Origin: Neisseria perflava
GTDB taxonomy: Bacteria > Pseudomonadota > Gammaproteobacteria > Burkholderiales > Neisseriaceae
Assembly: GCF_002863305.2 (NCBI RefSeq)
Contig: NZ_CP136962.1
Span: 868,001-932,000, forward strand
Length of the DNA stretch: 64,000 nt
Direction of reading: 5' to 3'
Shown: positions 16,965-25,801 of the stretch, piece by piece
Layout: each line of letters begins with the position of its first letter
Position numbering within the stretch: the stretch's first letter is position 1
Program-made: the position numbers and the translations under genes
The notes under the pieces: generated by a model
What the model saw: the letters and a program-made list of their open reading frames with translations, nothing else
Databases searched by the model: none
Told to the model about the DNA's origin: nothing

Positions 16965-18593
16965 TTACAAAACTCCTTTTTTCTCCAGATAGCTTTCGTA
17001 ATCACCCAAGTAGTGTTCATATCCGCCTTTGCCATCCAATTCAATGATTTGGGTAGCCAGCGAAGATACAAACTGACGGTCATGTGATACGAAAATCAGC
17101 GTGCCGTTGTATTTTTCCAGCGCCATGTTCAAGGATTCAATGCTTTCCATGTCCATGTGATTGGTCGGTTCGTCCATAACCAAGACATTGGGTTTCAACA
17201 GCAACAGTTTTCCGTAAAGCATACGACCTTTTTCGCCACCGGAAAGAACCTTCACTTTTTTCACGACATCGTTGCTGCCGAAGAGCAAGCGGCCCAAAGT
17301 GCCGCGGATGACTTGTTCGTCATCGCCTTCCTGACCCCATTGGCGCATCCATTCGCTCAGGTCCATATCGACGTCGAAGTCGTTTTCATGGTCTTGCGGA
17401 TAGTAGCCGACACTGGCTTTTTCCGCCCATTTGATGGTGCCTTCGTCCGGCAGCAGGCCGTCTGAATATTCGGGGTTGTATGCGCCGGCCAAGAGTTTCA
17501 GCAAGGTAGATTTACCCGCGCCGTTCGGGCCGATGATGGCGAGGCGCTGGCCTGCTTCAAGGATGAAGTTCAGGTTTTTAAACAACTGGGTTTCAAAGCG
17601 TTTGGCCAGTTTTTCAACTTCCACAGCCTGACGGTGCAACTTGGCTTTTTCGTCGGCTTCAAAACGGATATATGGGTTTTGACGAGTAGAAGGTTTGACT
17701 TCGACCATCTCCGATTTGATTTTGTCTGCCTGTTTCAGACGGCTGGTTGCCTGACGGGCTTTGGATTTGTTGGCGGAGAAGCGGGCGACAAACTCTTGCA
17801 GCTCTTGCAGTTTCTCTTTGGCTTTGGCGTTGTCTTTCAGGGCGCGCTCACGCGATTGGGCAGAAGCGAGCATGTAGTCGTCGTAGTTGCCCGGATAGAT
17901 GGTGATGGTGTTGTAGTCCAAATCCGCCATGTGTGTGCAGACTTCGTTCAAGAAGTGACGGTCGTGCGAGATGATGATCATGGTGGAGTCGTATTGGTTC
18001 AACACGCCTTCCAGCCAGCGGATGGTGTTGATGTCCAAGTTGTTGGTCGGCTCGTCAAGCAACAACACATCAGGTTTGGAGAACAGGGCTTGCGCCAGCA
18101 ATACGCGCAGCTTGAAGCCCGGGGCGACTTCCGCCATGGTCGCATTGTGCAAATCTTCGGAAATGCCTACGCCGCTCAACAGTTCGGCGGCGCGCGCTTC
18201 GGCGGTATAGCCGTCGTATTCTGCGAACTTGGCTTCCAGTTCGGCGGCTTTCATGTAATCGTCTTCGGTGGCTTCGAGGTTGGCGTAAATCGCGTCGCGT
18301 TCGGTCATCGCCGCCCACATTTCGGTGTGCCCCATCATCACCACGTCCAGCACGCGCATGTCTTCGTAGGCAAATTGGTCTTGACGCAATTTACCCAAGC
18401 GTACGCCGTTTTCAATCGCGACTTCGCCCGCAGTCTGTTCCAAATCGCCGCCGAGGATTTTCATGAAGGTGGATTTGCCCGAACCGTTCGCGCCGATCAA
18501 GCCGTAGCGGTTGCCTTCGCCGAACTTGACGGATACGTTTTCAAACAGCGGCTTCGCGCCGAACTGCATGGTGATGCCGTTGGTAGAAATCAT
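16965..18593 (-). CDS. ybiT: ABC-F family ATPase YbiT
   Basis: Soluble ribosome-associated ABC-F protein of 542 residues with two ATP-binding domains and no membrane domain. The N-terminus ([29 protein letters not shown]) and the [13 protein letters not shown] segment match YbiT more closely than EttA. The second ATPase has GPNGAGKST and [10 protein letters not shown]; both Walker B sites read LLLDEPTN or VMDEPTN. The inter-domain linker is charged and helical. The start at 18593 is used; an open extension of 46 codons upstream is not conserved-looking and lacks a ribosome-binding site. The small membrane gene follows directly. The family tunes elongation; the specific role of YbiT is not settled. 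Confidence 0.92.
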   Translation of the reverse strand: MISTNGITMQFGAKPLFENVSVKFGEGNRYGLIGANGSGKSTFMKILGGDLEQTAGEVAIENGVRLGKLRQDQFAYEDMRVLDVVMMGHTEMWAAMTERDAIYANLEATEDDYMKAAELEAKFAEYDGYTAEARAAELLSGVGISEDLHNATMAEVAPGFKLRVLLAQALFSKPDVLLLDEPTNNLDINTIRWLEGVLNQYDSTMIIISHDRHFLNEVCTHMADLDYNTITIYPGNYDDYMLASAQSRERALKDNAKAKEKLQELQEFVARFSANKSKARQATSRLKQADKIKSEMVEVKPSTRQNPYIRFEADEKAKLHRQAVEVEKLAKRFETQLFKNLNFILEAGQRLAIIGPNGAGKSTLLKLLAGAYNPEYSDGLLPDEGTIKWAEKASVGYYPQDHENDFDVDMDLSEWMRQWGQEGDDEQVIRGTLGRLLFGSNDVVKKVKVLSGGEKGRMLYGKLLLLKPNVLVMDEPTNHMDMESIESLNMALEKYNGTLIFVSHDRQFVSSLATQIIELDGKGGYEHYLGDYESYLEKKGVL

Positions 18594-18779
18594 TATTCGT
18601 AAAACCTTTATAAATAGAATGTTATAATCGGACGCGATTGTAGCATATTTTTGCAAAGACCTCAGGATTGAGGCTATGGCAAATGCCCCCAATACCTGAC
18701 GCAAGATAAAAATAGGCAACGCTTCGCGCAAAAATGCGTTGTAGGCAGCCTTTCAGGCCGTCTGAAACGGAGAAACGAT

Positions 18780-18974
18780 ATGGAAACGCACAAAATCTAT
18801 TACGCCGTGATTATTTTGGTATGCGCCGCTTCCATGCTGCTCAGCCCGTTTTTCTATATCCGCCGCACGCGTTCTGGCACTGAATTACGGCGCGCGCCCA
18901 GACAGTGGAAACCCATCCTCTTCACCAACATCATCATGATTGCGGCTTTGTTTGTTTGGTGGAAATGGTTTTAA
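18780..18974 (+). CDS. Small membrane protein, unknown function
   Basis: 64 residues with two predicted helices (about 7-26, YYAVIILVCAASMLLSPFFY; and 47-62, ILFTNIIMIAALFVWW) around an Arg-rich loop (RRTRSGTELRRAPRQ). A ribosome-binding site (ggag) follows an uptake sequence just upstream. It lies 12 bp ahead of the DUF4124-type gene, so the two probably form an operon. Function not recognised. Confidence 0.7.
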   Translation: METHKIYYAVIILVCAASMLLSPFFYIRRTRSGTELRRAPRQWKPILFTNIIMIAALFVWWKWF

Positions 18975-18986
18975 GGAAAAATAAAA

Positions 18987-19436
18987 ATGAACAAAATCTG
19001 GATCAGCACATTACTGCTCACTTTGACAACTGCGGTTTCCGCCGCGCCTATTTTTGAATGTACCGATTCTGCCGGTCGCAAAGTCTATACCCAAGCCGGC
19101 GGCAAAAACTGCAAAGCCAGCAATATCGGCAAACCATCCGTATATACTTCTGCGCCTGTTTCAACACCGACAACGCCGACTTCCCCCAGCAAAACCGAGC
19201 AAGTGGAAGAAGCTGTCGCCCCTGTCAATCCGGCTGATGTCGGCGCAGCCAAGCGTGCTTTAGATACCGCCAAGAAAAATTTGGAAGAAGGCAAAAAAGT
19301 GCGTTATGGCAATGAACGCAACTATGCTCGCTATCTCGAACGGATCAACGGTTTGGAAAAAGCTGTCCGCTCAGCTCAGGAAAACTACGACGCAGCGCAA
19401 CGCCAACCTGCCTCTCAAGATCCTGTTGCCTATTGA
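18987..19436 (+). CDS. Exported DUF4124-like protein
   Basis: 149 residues. The signal peptide ends at VSAAP. The mature N-terminus (IFECTDSAGRKVYTQ ... NCKAS) has the paired cysteines and aromatic pattern of DUF4124. A Pro/Thr/Ser linker follows, then a charged helix (AKRALDTAKKNLEEGKK ... RSAQENYDAAQRQ), likely a coiled coil. It is probably periplasmic. Two related proteins lie at 41.6-42.6 kb, each with the short cysteine domain and a low-complexity tail. Function unknown. Confidence 0.78.
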   Translation: MNKIWISTLLLTLTTAVSAAPIFECTDSAGRKVYTQAGGKNCKASNIGKPSVYTSAPVSTPTTPTSPSKTEQVEEAVAPVNPADVGAAKRALDTAKKNLEEGKKVRYGNERNYARYLERINGLEKAVRSAQENYDAAQRQPASQDPVAY

Positions 19437-19455
19437 TACTTACTACCACACCAGC

Positions 19456-19492
19456 AAGGCCGTCTGAAATATGATTGTTCAGACGGCCTTTT
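19456..19492 (+). terminator. Uptake-sequence hairpin terminator
   Basis: Inverted pair aaggccgtctgaa/ttcagacggcctt with a 10-nt loop and a T run, ending the 18780-19436 unit. Confidence 0.85.
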
Positions 19493-19600
19493 CATGTCTT
19501 CAATATAACAAAATCGTCTTTATACCAAACAAAGCATTCTTTCCAGTTTCCAGACGGCCTTGTTAAAGTAAGCGCGTATTAAATTTTGACGGTTGCCATT

Positions 19601-20437
19601 ATGTTGTTACTCAAAACGCCTTCTGTATTGCCGGGTTTCAAACTCAGCCTGGGTTTGACGGTTTTATGCCTGTCGCTTTTGGTGGTTTTGCCGTTTGCCA
19701 TGATGGCGGCCAAAGCGGCGGAAATCGGCTGGAGCGGATTTTGGAACACGATTACCGAACCCAATGTCTTGGCGGCTGTCTGGCTGAGCTTGCGAATGTC
19801 ATTTTATGCGATGTTGACCAATATCGTATTCGGTACATTGGTTGCCTGGGTATTGGTGCGCTATGAATTTCCGAGCAAAGGATTAGTAAACGCTTTGGTC
19901 GATTTGCCGTTTGCGCTGCCGACGGCGGTAACAGGCATTGCGTTGGCAACCTTGTACGCGCCCAATGGCTGGATAGGTCGTTTTTTCGAGCCTTTGGGCA
20001 TCAAAATCGCCTTTACGCCTACCGGCATCTGGATTGCGCTGATTGTCGTCAGCCTGCCCTTTATCGTCCGCGCTGTGCAGCCGGTATTGGAAGAATTGTC
20101 GGGCGAGTATGAAGAAGCGGCGGCAACTTTGGGCGCAAGCCGTTGGACTACGTTCCGCCGCGTCCTTTTGCCTGAAATCACGCCGGCCCTGTTGACCGGT
20201 GCAGGCATGATGTTTGCCCGCTCTACCGGCGAATACGGCTCGGTCATCTTTATCGCGGGCAATATTCCGATGGTGTCTGAAATCCTACCCTTGATTATTA
20301 CCGGCAAGCTGGAGCAATACGATGCTCAGGGCGCATCTGCCGTCGCTCTGTTTATGCTGATGATTTCGTTTGTCATTTTGCTGATTTTAAACATTATGCA
20401 ATGGACTTTAAGCCGCCGCGCCGGAGCGAGGGTTTAA
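19601..20437 (+). CDS. cysT: Sulfate/thiosulfate ABC transporter permease CysT
   Basis: Inner-membrane permease of 278 residues with about six helices. The EAA loop reads EEAAATLGASRWTTFRRVLLPEI, and the family segment STGEYGSVIFIAGNIP is present. The start at 19601 is the first ATG; a TTG five codons earlier is possible but has no better ribosome-binding site. It is the first gene of cysTWA. No sulfate-binding protein gene (sbp/cysP) lies beside the operon, so the receptor must be encoded elsewhere. Confidence 0.93.
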   Translation: MLLLKTPSVLPGFKLSLGLTVLCLSLLVVLPFAMMAAKAAEIGWSGFWNTITEPNVLAAVWLSLRMSFYAMLTNIVFGTLVAWVLVRYEFPSKGLVNALVDLPFALPTAVTGIALATLYAPNGWIGRFFEPLGIKIAFTPTGIWIALIVVSLPFIVRAVQPVLEELSGEYEEAAATLGASRWTTFRRVLLPEITPALLTGAGMMFARSTGEYGSVIFIAGNIPMVSEILPLIITGKLEQYDAQGASAVALFMLMISFVILLILNIMQWTLSRRAGARV

Positions 20438-20445
20438 CAAACAAC

Positions 20446-20485
20446 AGGCCGTCTGAAACATCAAGCAAACATTTTTCAGACGGCC
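20446..20485 (+). terminator. Uptake-sequence hairpin inside the cys operon
   Basis: Inverted uptake pair with a 16-nt loop in the 84-bp cysT-cysW gap. It lacks a T run, so it may attenuate rather than stop transcription. Confidence 0.6.
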
Positions 20486-20521
20486 CAAACAGATACAAGA
20501 ATAAATCGAGACTACCCTACC

Positions 20522-21382
20522 ATGAAAACCCATTCCACCAATCCAAACTTGAGCGAACCGCGTTGGCTGCGCGTATTGCTGACCGCTACCGCCTTGGGCT
20601 TTCTGCTGCTGATGCTGGTCGTACCTTTGGTTGCCGTATTCTATGAAGCCTTAAAAGGCGGTTGGGATTTGTACCTGCAATCTCTGACCGATCCCGAAGC
20701 ATGGTCTGCCATCAAATTGACGCTGATTACCGCGCTGATTGTCGTTCCCGTCAATGCCGTATTGGGCGTGGCGATGGCGTGGTTGCTGACCCGTTTTGAT
20801 TTTCGCGGCAAGCAGTTGCTGACTACCCTGCTCGATTTGCCGTTTTCCGTATCGCCCGTGGTGGCCGGTTTGATGTTCGTCTTATTGTTCGGCGCGCACA
20901 CGGCGTTGGGCGGCTGGCTCGAAGCGCAAGGCATACAGATTATCTTCGCCATCCCCGGCATTATTTTGGCGACGCTGTTCGTTACTTTCCCTTTTGTTGC
21001 GCGCGAAATCATCCCTTTAATGCAGGCGCAAGGCGACAGTGAAGAACAGGCTGCTTTGATACTCGGCGCAAACGGTTGGCAGATGTTTTGGCGCGTTACC
21101 CTGCCCAACATCAAATGGGCGCTGCTCTACGGCATCATTCTTACCAACGCCCGCGCGATGGGCGAGTTCGGCGCGGTCAGCGTGGTATCGGGGCACATTC
21201 GCGGCGAAACCAACACCATCCCGCTTTTGGTCGAAATCTTCTACAACGAATACAATTTCACCGGCGCATTCGCCCTCTCCGGCGTATTGGCACTTTTAGC
21301 CTTGGCCACCTTGCTGGTGCAAAATATCATCACAAAATTACAAAACAAAAAACTCGCCACCGCCGAAAGGAACGCAGCATGA
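20522..21382 (+). CDS. cysW: Sulfate/thiosulfate ABC transporter permease CysW
   Basis: Second membrane subunit, 286 residues, six predicted helices. The EAA loop is [24 protein letters not shown], and the CysW-type motif [15 protein letters not shown] is intact. The stop codon overlaps the cysA start (ATGA), implying coupled translation. It is separated from cysT by the uptake-sequence hairpin. Confidence 0.94.
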   Translation: MKTHSTNPNLSEPRWLRVLLTATALGFLLLMLVVPLVAVFYEALKGGWDLYLQSLTDPEAWSAIKLTLITALIVVPVNAVLGVAMAWLLTRFDFRGKQLLTTLLDLPFSVSPVVAGLMFVLLFGAHTALGGWLEAQGIQIIFAIPGIILATLFVTFPFVAREIIPLMQAQGDSEEQAALILGANGWQMFWRVTLPNIKWALLYGIILTNARAMGEFGAVSVVSGHIRGETNTIPLLVEIFYNEYNFTGAFALSGVLALLALATLLVQNIITKLQNKKLATAERNAA

Positions 21383-22452
21383 GCATCACTATTCAAAACT
21401 TAAACAAACACTTCGGCAGTTTCCACGCGCTGAAAAACATCAACCTCAACGTCCCCACCGGCAAACTCGTTTCCCTGCTCGGCCCTTCCGGCTGCGGCAA
21501 AACCACGCTCCTGCGCATCATCGCCGGACTGGAAAACGCTGACGGCGGCCAAATTCTCTTTGACGGGCAAGACGTCACCGCCAAGCATGTGCGCGAGCGC
21601 AAAGTCGGTTTCGTGTTCCAACACTACGCCCTCTTCCGCCACATGAACGTATTTGACAACGTCGCCTTCGGTTTGACCGTATTGCCCAAGTCCGAACGCC
21701 CGTCCAAAGAACAAATCCGCACCAAAGTCGAAGAATTGCTCAAACTCGTGCAGCTCTCGCATTTGGCAAAATCCTATCCGCACCAGCTCTCCGGCGGCCA
21801 ACGCCAACGCATCGCCCTTGCCCGTGCCCTCGCCGTCGAACCGAAACTCCTGCTTTTGGACGAACCCTTCGGCGCGTTGGATGCCAAAGTACGCAAAGAA
21901 TTGCGTACCTGGCTACGCGACATCCATCACAACTTGGGCGTAACCAGCATTCTGGTGACGCACGACCAAGAAGAAGCCCTTGAAGTTTCCGACGAAATCG
22001 TCGTTATGAACCACGGCAAAATCGAGCAAACCGGCAGTGCCGAAGCCATTTACCGCAAACCCGAAAACGCCTTTGTTACCGAGTTCCTCGGCGAAACCGA
22101 TGCATTTGAAGGACGCATCGAAAAAGGCATCTGGCATTACCACGGTTTCGAATGGAAATTGGACGCGCAATACAAATGGCAGGAACAAACCGCCATCGGC
22201 TATATCCGCCCGCACGAATGGCAGCTTGCCGCCGAAAACGAAACGCCGATGATTCGTGCCAAAATCGAAAAAATCCACGCCGTCGGGGCATTGACGCATA
22301 TTCTGGTGAAACACGACAAACAAGACGTACATATCACGCTGGCCGGCAGCGATGCCGCGCGTTACCAAATCGCCGAAGGCAAAGAATTAAATCTGATTCC
22401 GAAACAGGTTTATGTCTTTTCTCAAAACGAGCTGATTGAATATTCAATTTAA
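21379..22452 (+). CDS. cysA: Sulfate/thiosulfate ABC transporter ATPase CysA
   Basis: ATP-binding subunit of 357 residues. Walker A is GPSGCGKTT, the signature [15 protein letters not shown], Walker [15 protein letters not shown], and the switch His is in VTHDQEEAL. The C-terminal ~110 residues form the TOBE-type regulatory domain. The start at 21379 overlaps the cysW stop and follows the ribosome-binding site AAAGGAA; the reading frame is open far upstream but that part is only cysW in another frame. Confidence 0.95.
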   Translation: MSITIQNLNKHFGSFHALKNINLNVPTGKLVSLLGPSGCGKTTLLRIIAGLENADGGQILFDGQDVTAKHVRERKVGFVFQHYALFRHMNVFDNVAFGLTVLPKSERPSKEQIRTKVEELLKLVQLSHLAKSYPHQLSGGQRQRIALARALAVEPKLLLLDEPFGALDAKVRKELRTWLRDIHHNLGVTSILVTHDQEEALEVSDEIVVMNHGKIEQTGSAEAIYRKPENAFVTEFLGETDAFEGRIEKGIWHYHGFEWKLDAQYKWQEQTAIGYIRPHEWQLAAENETPMIRAKIEKIHAVGALTHILVKHDKQDVHITLAGSDAARYQIAEGKELNLIPKQVYVFSQNELIEYSI

Positions 22453-22463
22453 GACTAAATCAT

Positions 22464-22499
22464 AAGGCCGTCTGAAAATCTGCTTTCAGACGGCCTTTC
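22464..22499. terminator. Bidirectional uptake-sequence hairpin between cysA and ung
   Basis: Perfect AG-dialect inverted pair with T runs both ways between convergent genes. Confidence 0.9.
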
Positions 22500-22507
22500 A
22501 TCTTAAT

Positions 22508-23167
22508 TTAAACCTGCCAATCAATCGGCTTTAAACCATTTGCCTGCAAATAAGCGTTTGCCTGTGAAAAATGTTTGCAACCGAAAAAGCCGCGATACGC
22601 CGACAAGGGCGAAGGATGCGGCGCGGTCAGCACCAAATGACGGTTGCGGTCGATAAACGCGCCTTTCTTCTGCGCATGGCTGCCCCACAGCATAAAGACT
22701 AAATGCTCGCGTTCCTTATCCAATTGTCGGATGACTTCATCGGTAAACGCTTCCCAACCGAAGGTCGCATGGGAATGCGCCGAACCGGCACGGACAGTCA
22801 ATACTGTGTTCAACAGCAACACGCCCTGTTCCGCCCAATGCTGCAAATAGCCATGTTGCGGAATCTGAAAGCCTTCAATATCCGTCGCCAACTCTTTATA
22901 AATATTGACCAGCGACGGCGGCACTGCAATTTCAGGCTGGACGGAAAACGCCAAACCATGAGCCTGCCCCGCGCCGTGATACGGGTCTTGCCCCAAAATC
23001 ACTACTTTTACATTTCCGAATTCAGTCGTCCGAAAGGCATTGAATACATCGCGTTCAGGCGGATAAACGGTTATCCCCGCCTGCCTTTCATGGCGTACCT
23101 TCTCCAAAATCGTTTGAAAATACGCCTTTTCTTTTTCCGCACCAATTGCCTCGTGCCAAGTCTGCAT
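22508..23167 (-). CDS. ung: Uracil-DNA glycosylase Ung
   Basis: Base-excision repair enzyme of 219 residues that removes uracil from DNA. Family 1 signatures are complete: the catalytic [18 protein letters not shown], the Asn-containing [10 protein letters not shown], and the DNA-intercalating [13 protein letters not shown]. It is a single gene, divergent from cca across a 190-bp gap that contains an uptake-sequence hairpin. Confidence 0.97.
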   Translation of the reverse strand: MQTWHEAIGAEKEKAYFQTILEKVRHERQAGITVYPPERDVFNAFRTTEFGNVKVVILGQDPYHGAGQAHGLAFSVQPEIAVPPSLVNIYKELATDIEGFQIPQHGYLQHWAEQGVLLLNTVLTVRAGSAHSHATFGWEAFTDEVIRQLDKEREHLVFMLWGSHAQKKGAFIDRNRHLVLTAPHPSPLSAYRGFFGCKHFSQANAYLQANGLKPIDWQV

Positions 23168-23298
23168 TATTTGCCGCTCCGTATTTGAATGGACTTATTA
23201 TAAAGGATATGCCGCATAACGATATGGTTTGTTGTCGCCGCAGGACTGAAGATTATCGACAGCAACAAACCTAAAGCGTCATAATAGCGTTCTGACTC

Positions 23299-23340
23299 AG
23301 GCCGTCTGAAAACCCAATACGGCTTTTCAGACGGCCTTTT
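23299..23340. terminator. Uptake-sequence inverted pair upstream of cca
   Basis: Inverted AG-dialect pair ending 19 bp before the cca start. It sits between divergent genes, so its role may be DNA uptake rather than termination. Confidence 0.6.
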
Positions 23341-23359
23341 TATATCGTTCGATTTTTAT

Positions 23360-24622
23360 ATGAATACACAAACCATCAAAACCTATCTTGTCGGCGGCGC
23401 TGTCCGCGACCATCTTTTAGGCCTGCCCGTCAAAGACCGCGACTGGGTAGTCGTCGGTGCAGATGCGCAAACCATGTTGGCTCAAGGCTATCAACCTGTT
23501 GGCAAGGATTTTCCCGTCTTTCTCCACCCGGACAGCCACGAAGAATACGCCCTCGCCCGTACCGAGCGTAAAACTGCCAAAGGCTATGCCGGATTCAGTT
23601 TTCATGCCGATAAAGACGTTACGCTGGAACAAGACCTAATGCGCCGCGACCTGACCATCAATTCCATGGCTCAGGATTCAGACGGCACGATCATCGATCC
23701 TTTTGGCGGACAACAAGATTTGGCGGCCGGCATCCTGCGCCACGTTTCGCCTGCCTTTGCCGAAGACCCTGTGCGGATTTTGCGTATCGCCCATTTTGCC
23801 GCGCGTTATGGTTTTCAAATTGCCGATGAAACCATGTCGCTGATGCGGCAAATGGTAGAAAACGGCGAAGCGGATGCCTTGGTTGCCGAACGTGTCTGGC
23901 AGGAATTGGCCAAAGGCTTGATGGAGAAAAATCCGCGCCGAATGATTGAAGTTTTGCGCGAATGCGGCGCACTCAAAGTTTTACTGCCAGAAGTCGATGC
24001 CCTTTTCGGCGTACCGCAACGCGCCGACTATCATCCCGAAATCGACAGCGGTATTCATACGCTGATGGTTGTACAACGAGCCGCCGAGATGAACCTGTCC
24101 CTCGCTGAACGCTATGCTGCCTTATTGCACGACTTGGGCAAGGCAAAAACACCGGCCGATATACTGCCGAAACACTACGGACACGACCTTAACGGCGTCG
24201 AACCCGTCCGCGAAGTCAATCAACGCCTGCGCGCGCCCAAACACTGCGCCGAGCTTGCCGAACTCGTCTGCCGTTGGCACATCATGCTCCATCAAGTCGG
24301 GCAGTTCAAAAGTAAAACTATTTTGAATGTTTTGAAAAAAACCGACGCATTCCGCCGCCCCGAACGTTTTCAGACGGCCTTAAACGTCTGCGTGGCCGAC
24401 AAACAAGGCCGTCTGAATCTTGAAAACACGCCTTATCCGCAACGTGAACACTGGCTGGCCTTACTTGAGGCCGCCAATCAAGTAGATGCAGGCAAAATTG
24501 CCGCCGAGTGCCGCGCACAAGGCAAAGCCCATTTAATTGCCGAACAAATCGATCATGCCCGCTTGGCGCAAATTAGGCCGCTGCAAAAAGCGTATCAGGC
24601 TGAAAAAATAGGAGGCTATTGA
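23360..24622 (+). CDS. cca: CCA-adding tRNA nucleotidyltransferase
   Basis: Class II enzyme of 420 residues that builds or repairs the tRNA 3' CCA end. The N-terminal catalytic motif is GGAVRDHLLG ... DRDWVVVG, with the second motif RRDLTINSMA. The neck region AEDPVRILRIAHFAARYGF is followed by an HD phosphohydrolase domain (AALLHDLGKAKTP), as in the multifunctional gamma-proteobacterial-type Cca. Its TGA overlaps the next start codon (TGATG). Uptake sequences are embedded in the 3' third of the gene. Confidence 0.96.
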   Translation: MNTQTIKTYLVGGAVRDHLLGLPVKDRDWVVVGADAQTMLAQGYQPVGKDFPVFLHPDSHEEYALARTERKTAKGYAGFSFHADKDVTLEQDLMRRDLTINSMAQDSDGTIIDPFGGQQDLAAGILRHVSPAFAEDPVRILRIAHFAARYGFQIADETMSLMRQMVENGEADALVAERVWQELAKGLMEKNPRRMIEVLRECGALKVLLPEVDALFGVPQRADYHPEIDSGIHTLMVVQRAAEMNLSLAERYAALLHDLGKAKTPADILPKHYGHDLNGVEPVREVNQRLRAPKHCAELAELVCRWHIMLHQVGQFKSKTILNVLKKTDAFRRPERFQTALNVCVADKQGRLNLENTPYPQREHWLALLEAANQVDAGKIAAECRAQGKAHLIAEQIDHARLAQIRPLQKAYQAEKIGGY

Positions 24623-25260
24623 TGGCATCTTCGCGTTATAAAATCGAACGCATGCCCGACGGCATTGCCGTATCTGCTCGTGTTGTACATGACTCGCAGG
24701 AAATCGGTTTTACCGCGGTATTTCTTATGTTTTCCTTTGTTCTTACATGCATCGCGCCGTTTTACCTTGAAGAGCACTATTTCACTAATTTAGAAGCCAT
24801 TCTCATCCCTTTACTTTTTACTTTCTACTTAGTCGGTTCACTTGTTTACGGCCTTCTTTGGCAACTTTTCGGACGTGAAAACATCAAGATCCGTAACCAT
24901 ACGCTGTCTCATGGTTATACCTTGTTTTCCATTGGGCGTTGGCGTAGTTTCCCGTTGTCAGAAATCTCCGAATGGCATTCTCGTGACCATATTCCCCAAG
25001 CTCCTGTTGCACAAGGAAGGAAACAGAGGTTGCCAAACGAAAACCTCTACCAAAATGGTATGAAACGAAAAATTCACAATGTCCCCAATATTTTACGTAT
25101 CCAAAAATGTGTACAAGGTGCATGGTCTTTCGATTATCAGGGAAAAACCATACGTATCGGCGATTTTTTTGATAGCCGCGATTTTCAGGCAGTCAATATT
25201 GAATTGAACAGATTTATCCCCACATTCGCCAAAGCCCGTCAACTTAAAGACGCCCTTTGA
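24622..25260 (+). CDS. Membrane protein of unknown function
   Basis: 212 residues; not recognised. Two hydrophobic segments, roughly residues 30-50 (AVFLMFSFVLTCIAPFYL) and 57-80 (ILIPLLFTFYLVGSLVYGLLW), precede a ~130-residue soluble part with alternating basic and aromatic residues. The start ATG overlaps the cca stop and has a strong GGAGG seven bases upstream, so it is co-translated with cca. The terminal FIPTFAKARQLKDAL looks helical. Function cannot be inferred. Confidence 0.72.
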   Translation: MASSRYKIERMPDGIAVSARVVHDSQEIGFTAVFLMFSFVLTCIAPFYLEEHYFTNLEAILIPLLFTFYLVGSLVYGLLWQLFGRENIKIRNHTLSHGYTLFSIGRWRSFPLSEISEWHSRDHIPQAPVAQGRKQRLPNENLYQNGMKRKIHNVPNILRIQKCVQGAWSFDYQGKTIRIGDFFDSRDFQAVNIELNRFIPTFAKARQLKDAL

Positions 25261-25281
25261 AACAGCCGACACGATATCCGC

Positions 25282-25287
25282 TATAAT
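25282..25287 (+). promoter_or_regulatory. Putative -10 element for the 25323 gene
   Basis: TATAAT followed by the GC-rich ccgcacc. The nearest -35 candidate is TTGAAA at 25257-25262, 19 bp away, which is a weak spacing. Confidence 0.45.
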
Positions 25288-25322
25288 CCGCACCTTAACC
25301 ATCTTATTTCAACAATAAAATC

Positions 25323-25634
25323 ATGACTATCCAGACCAATTTACTTCACGAAAAAATCAGCAATAAAGATTATCAACGCCTCATTGTCAAACACAGCGAA
25401 TCTTTCAGCGACGGCGAAATCTGCCTATTGAATGAGATTTTGGAAAAATTTGAATTTGATGTCGTACAGGAACAAGCATTGGCGCAAGCTGTGATGCAGC
25501 AGGTGCGCTTCGATCCAAACGACTACCATATCGACAGCGACGATGAAGACACAACCGGCATCTGTCCGCACTGCATCAATCCGCCCATGCCACCCCTGCG
25601 CGATTATTTGGTTTGGCGCGAAACACGCGGCTGA
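25323..25634 (+). CDS. Conserved-looking small cytoplasmic protein, unknown function
   Basis: 103 residues; not recognised. The first 60 residues look helical and amphipathic. An acidic stretch (DSDDEDT) is followed by a CPHC pair (ICPHCINPPMPP) that could bind metal. It has its own -10 upstream and a hairpin terminator downstream, which supports a real gene. Codon use resembles the neighbours. Confidence 0.68.
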   Translation: MTIQTNLLHEKISNKDYQRLIVKHSESFSDGEICLLNEILEKFEFDVVQEQALAQAVMQQVRFDPNDYHIDSDDEDTTGICPHCINPPMPPLRDYLVWRETRG

Positions 25635-25683
25635 AAATTTTCCTAATCGATTTTGATAAGTTATTAACAATTCGCTATCGAAT

Positions 25684-25732
25684 AAGGCCGTCTGAACAGG
25701 TGTCATCGTTACATATGTTCAGACGGCCTTTT
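25684..25732 (+). terminator. Uptake-sequence hairpin terminator
   Basis: AG-dialect inverted pair, stem extended by gaaca/tgttc, followed by a short T run. Confidence 0.85.
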
Positions 25733-25764
25733 GTAAATAAATGTTCACAATTAGGATAAATCAG

Positions 25765-25770
25765 TATAAT
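25765..25770 (+). promoter_or_regulatory. Putative -10 element of uraA
   Basis: TATAAT followed by ctgcgcc. It lies 31 bp upstream of the uraA ATG. The -35 is weak. Confidence 0.5.
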
Positions 25771-25801
25771 CTGCGCCATTTGAATTTTCTTCGGAGCTTT
25801 T

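Noticed and set aside
17634..18602. 322-codon open frame antisense to ybiT
   Set aside because: ybiT is unmistakable on the other strand; the antisense translation is Val/Gly/His-rich filler typical of a shadow frame.
18594..18731. 46-codon N-terminal extension of ybiT
   Set aside because: No ribosome-binding site and no resemblance to the family N-terminus, which begins exactly at the ATG at 18593.
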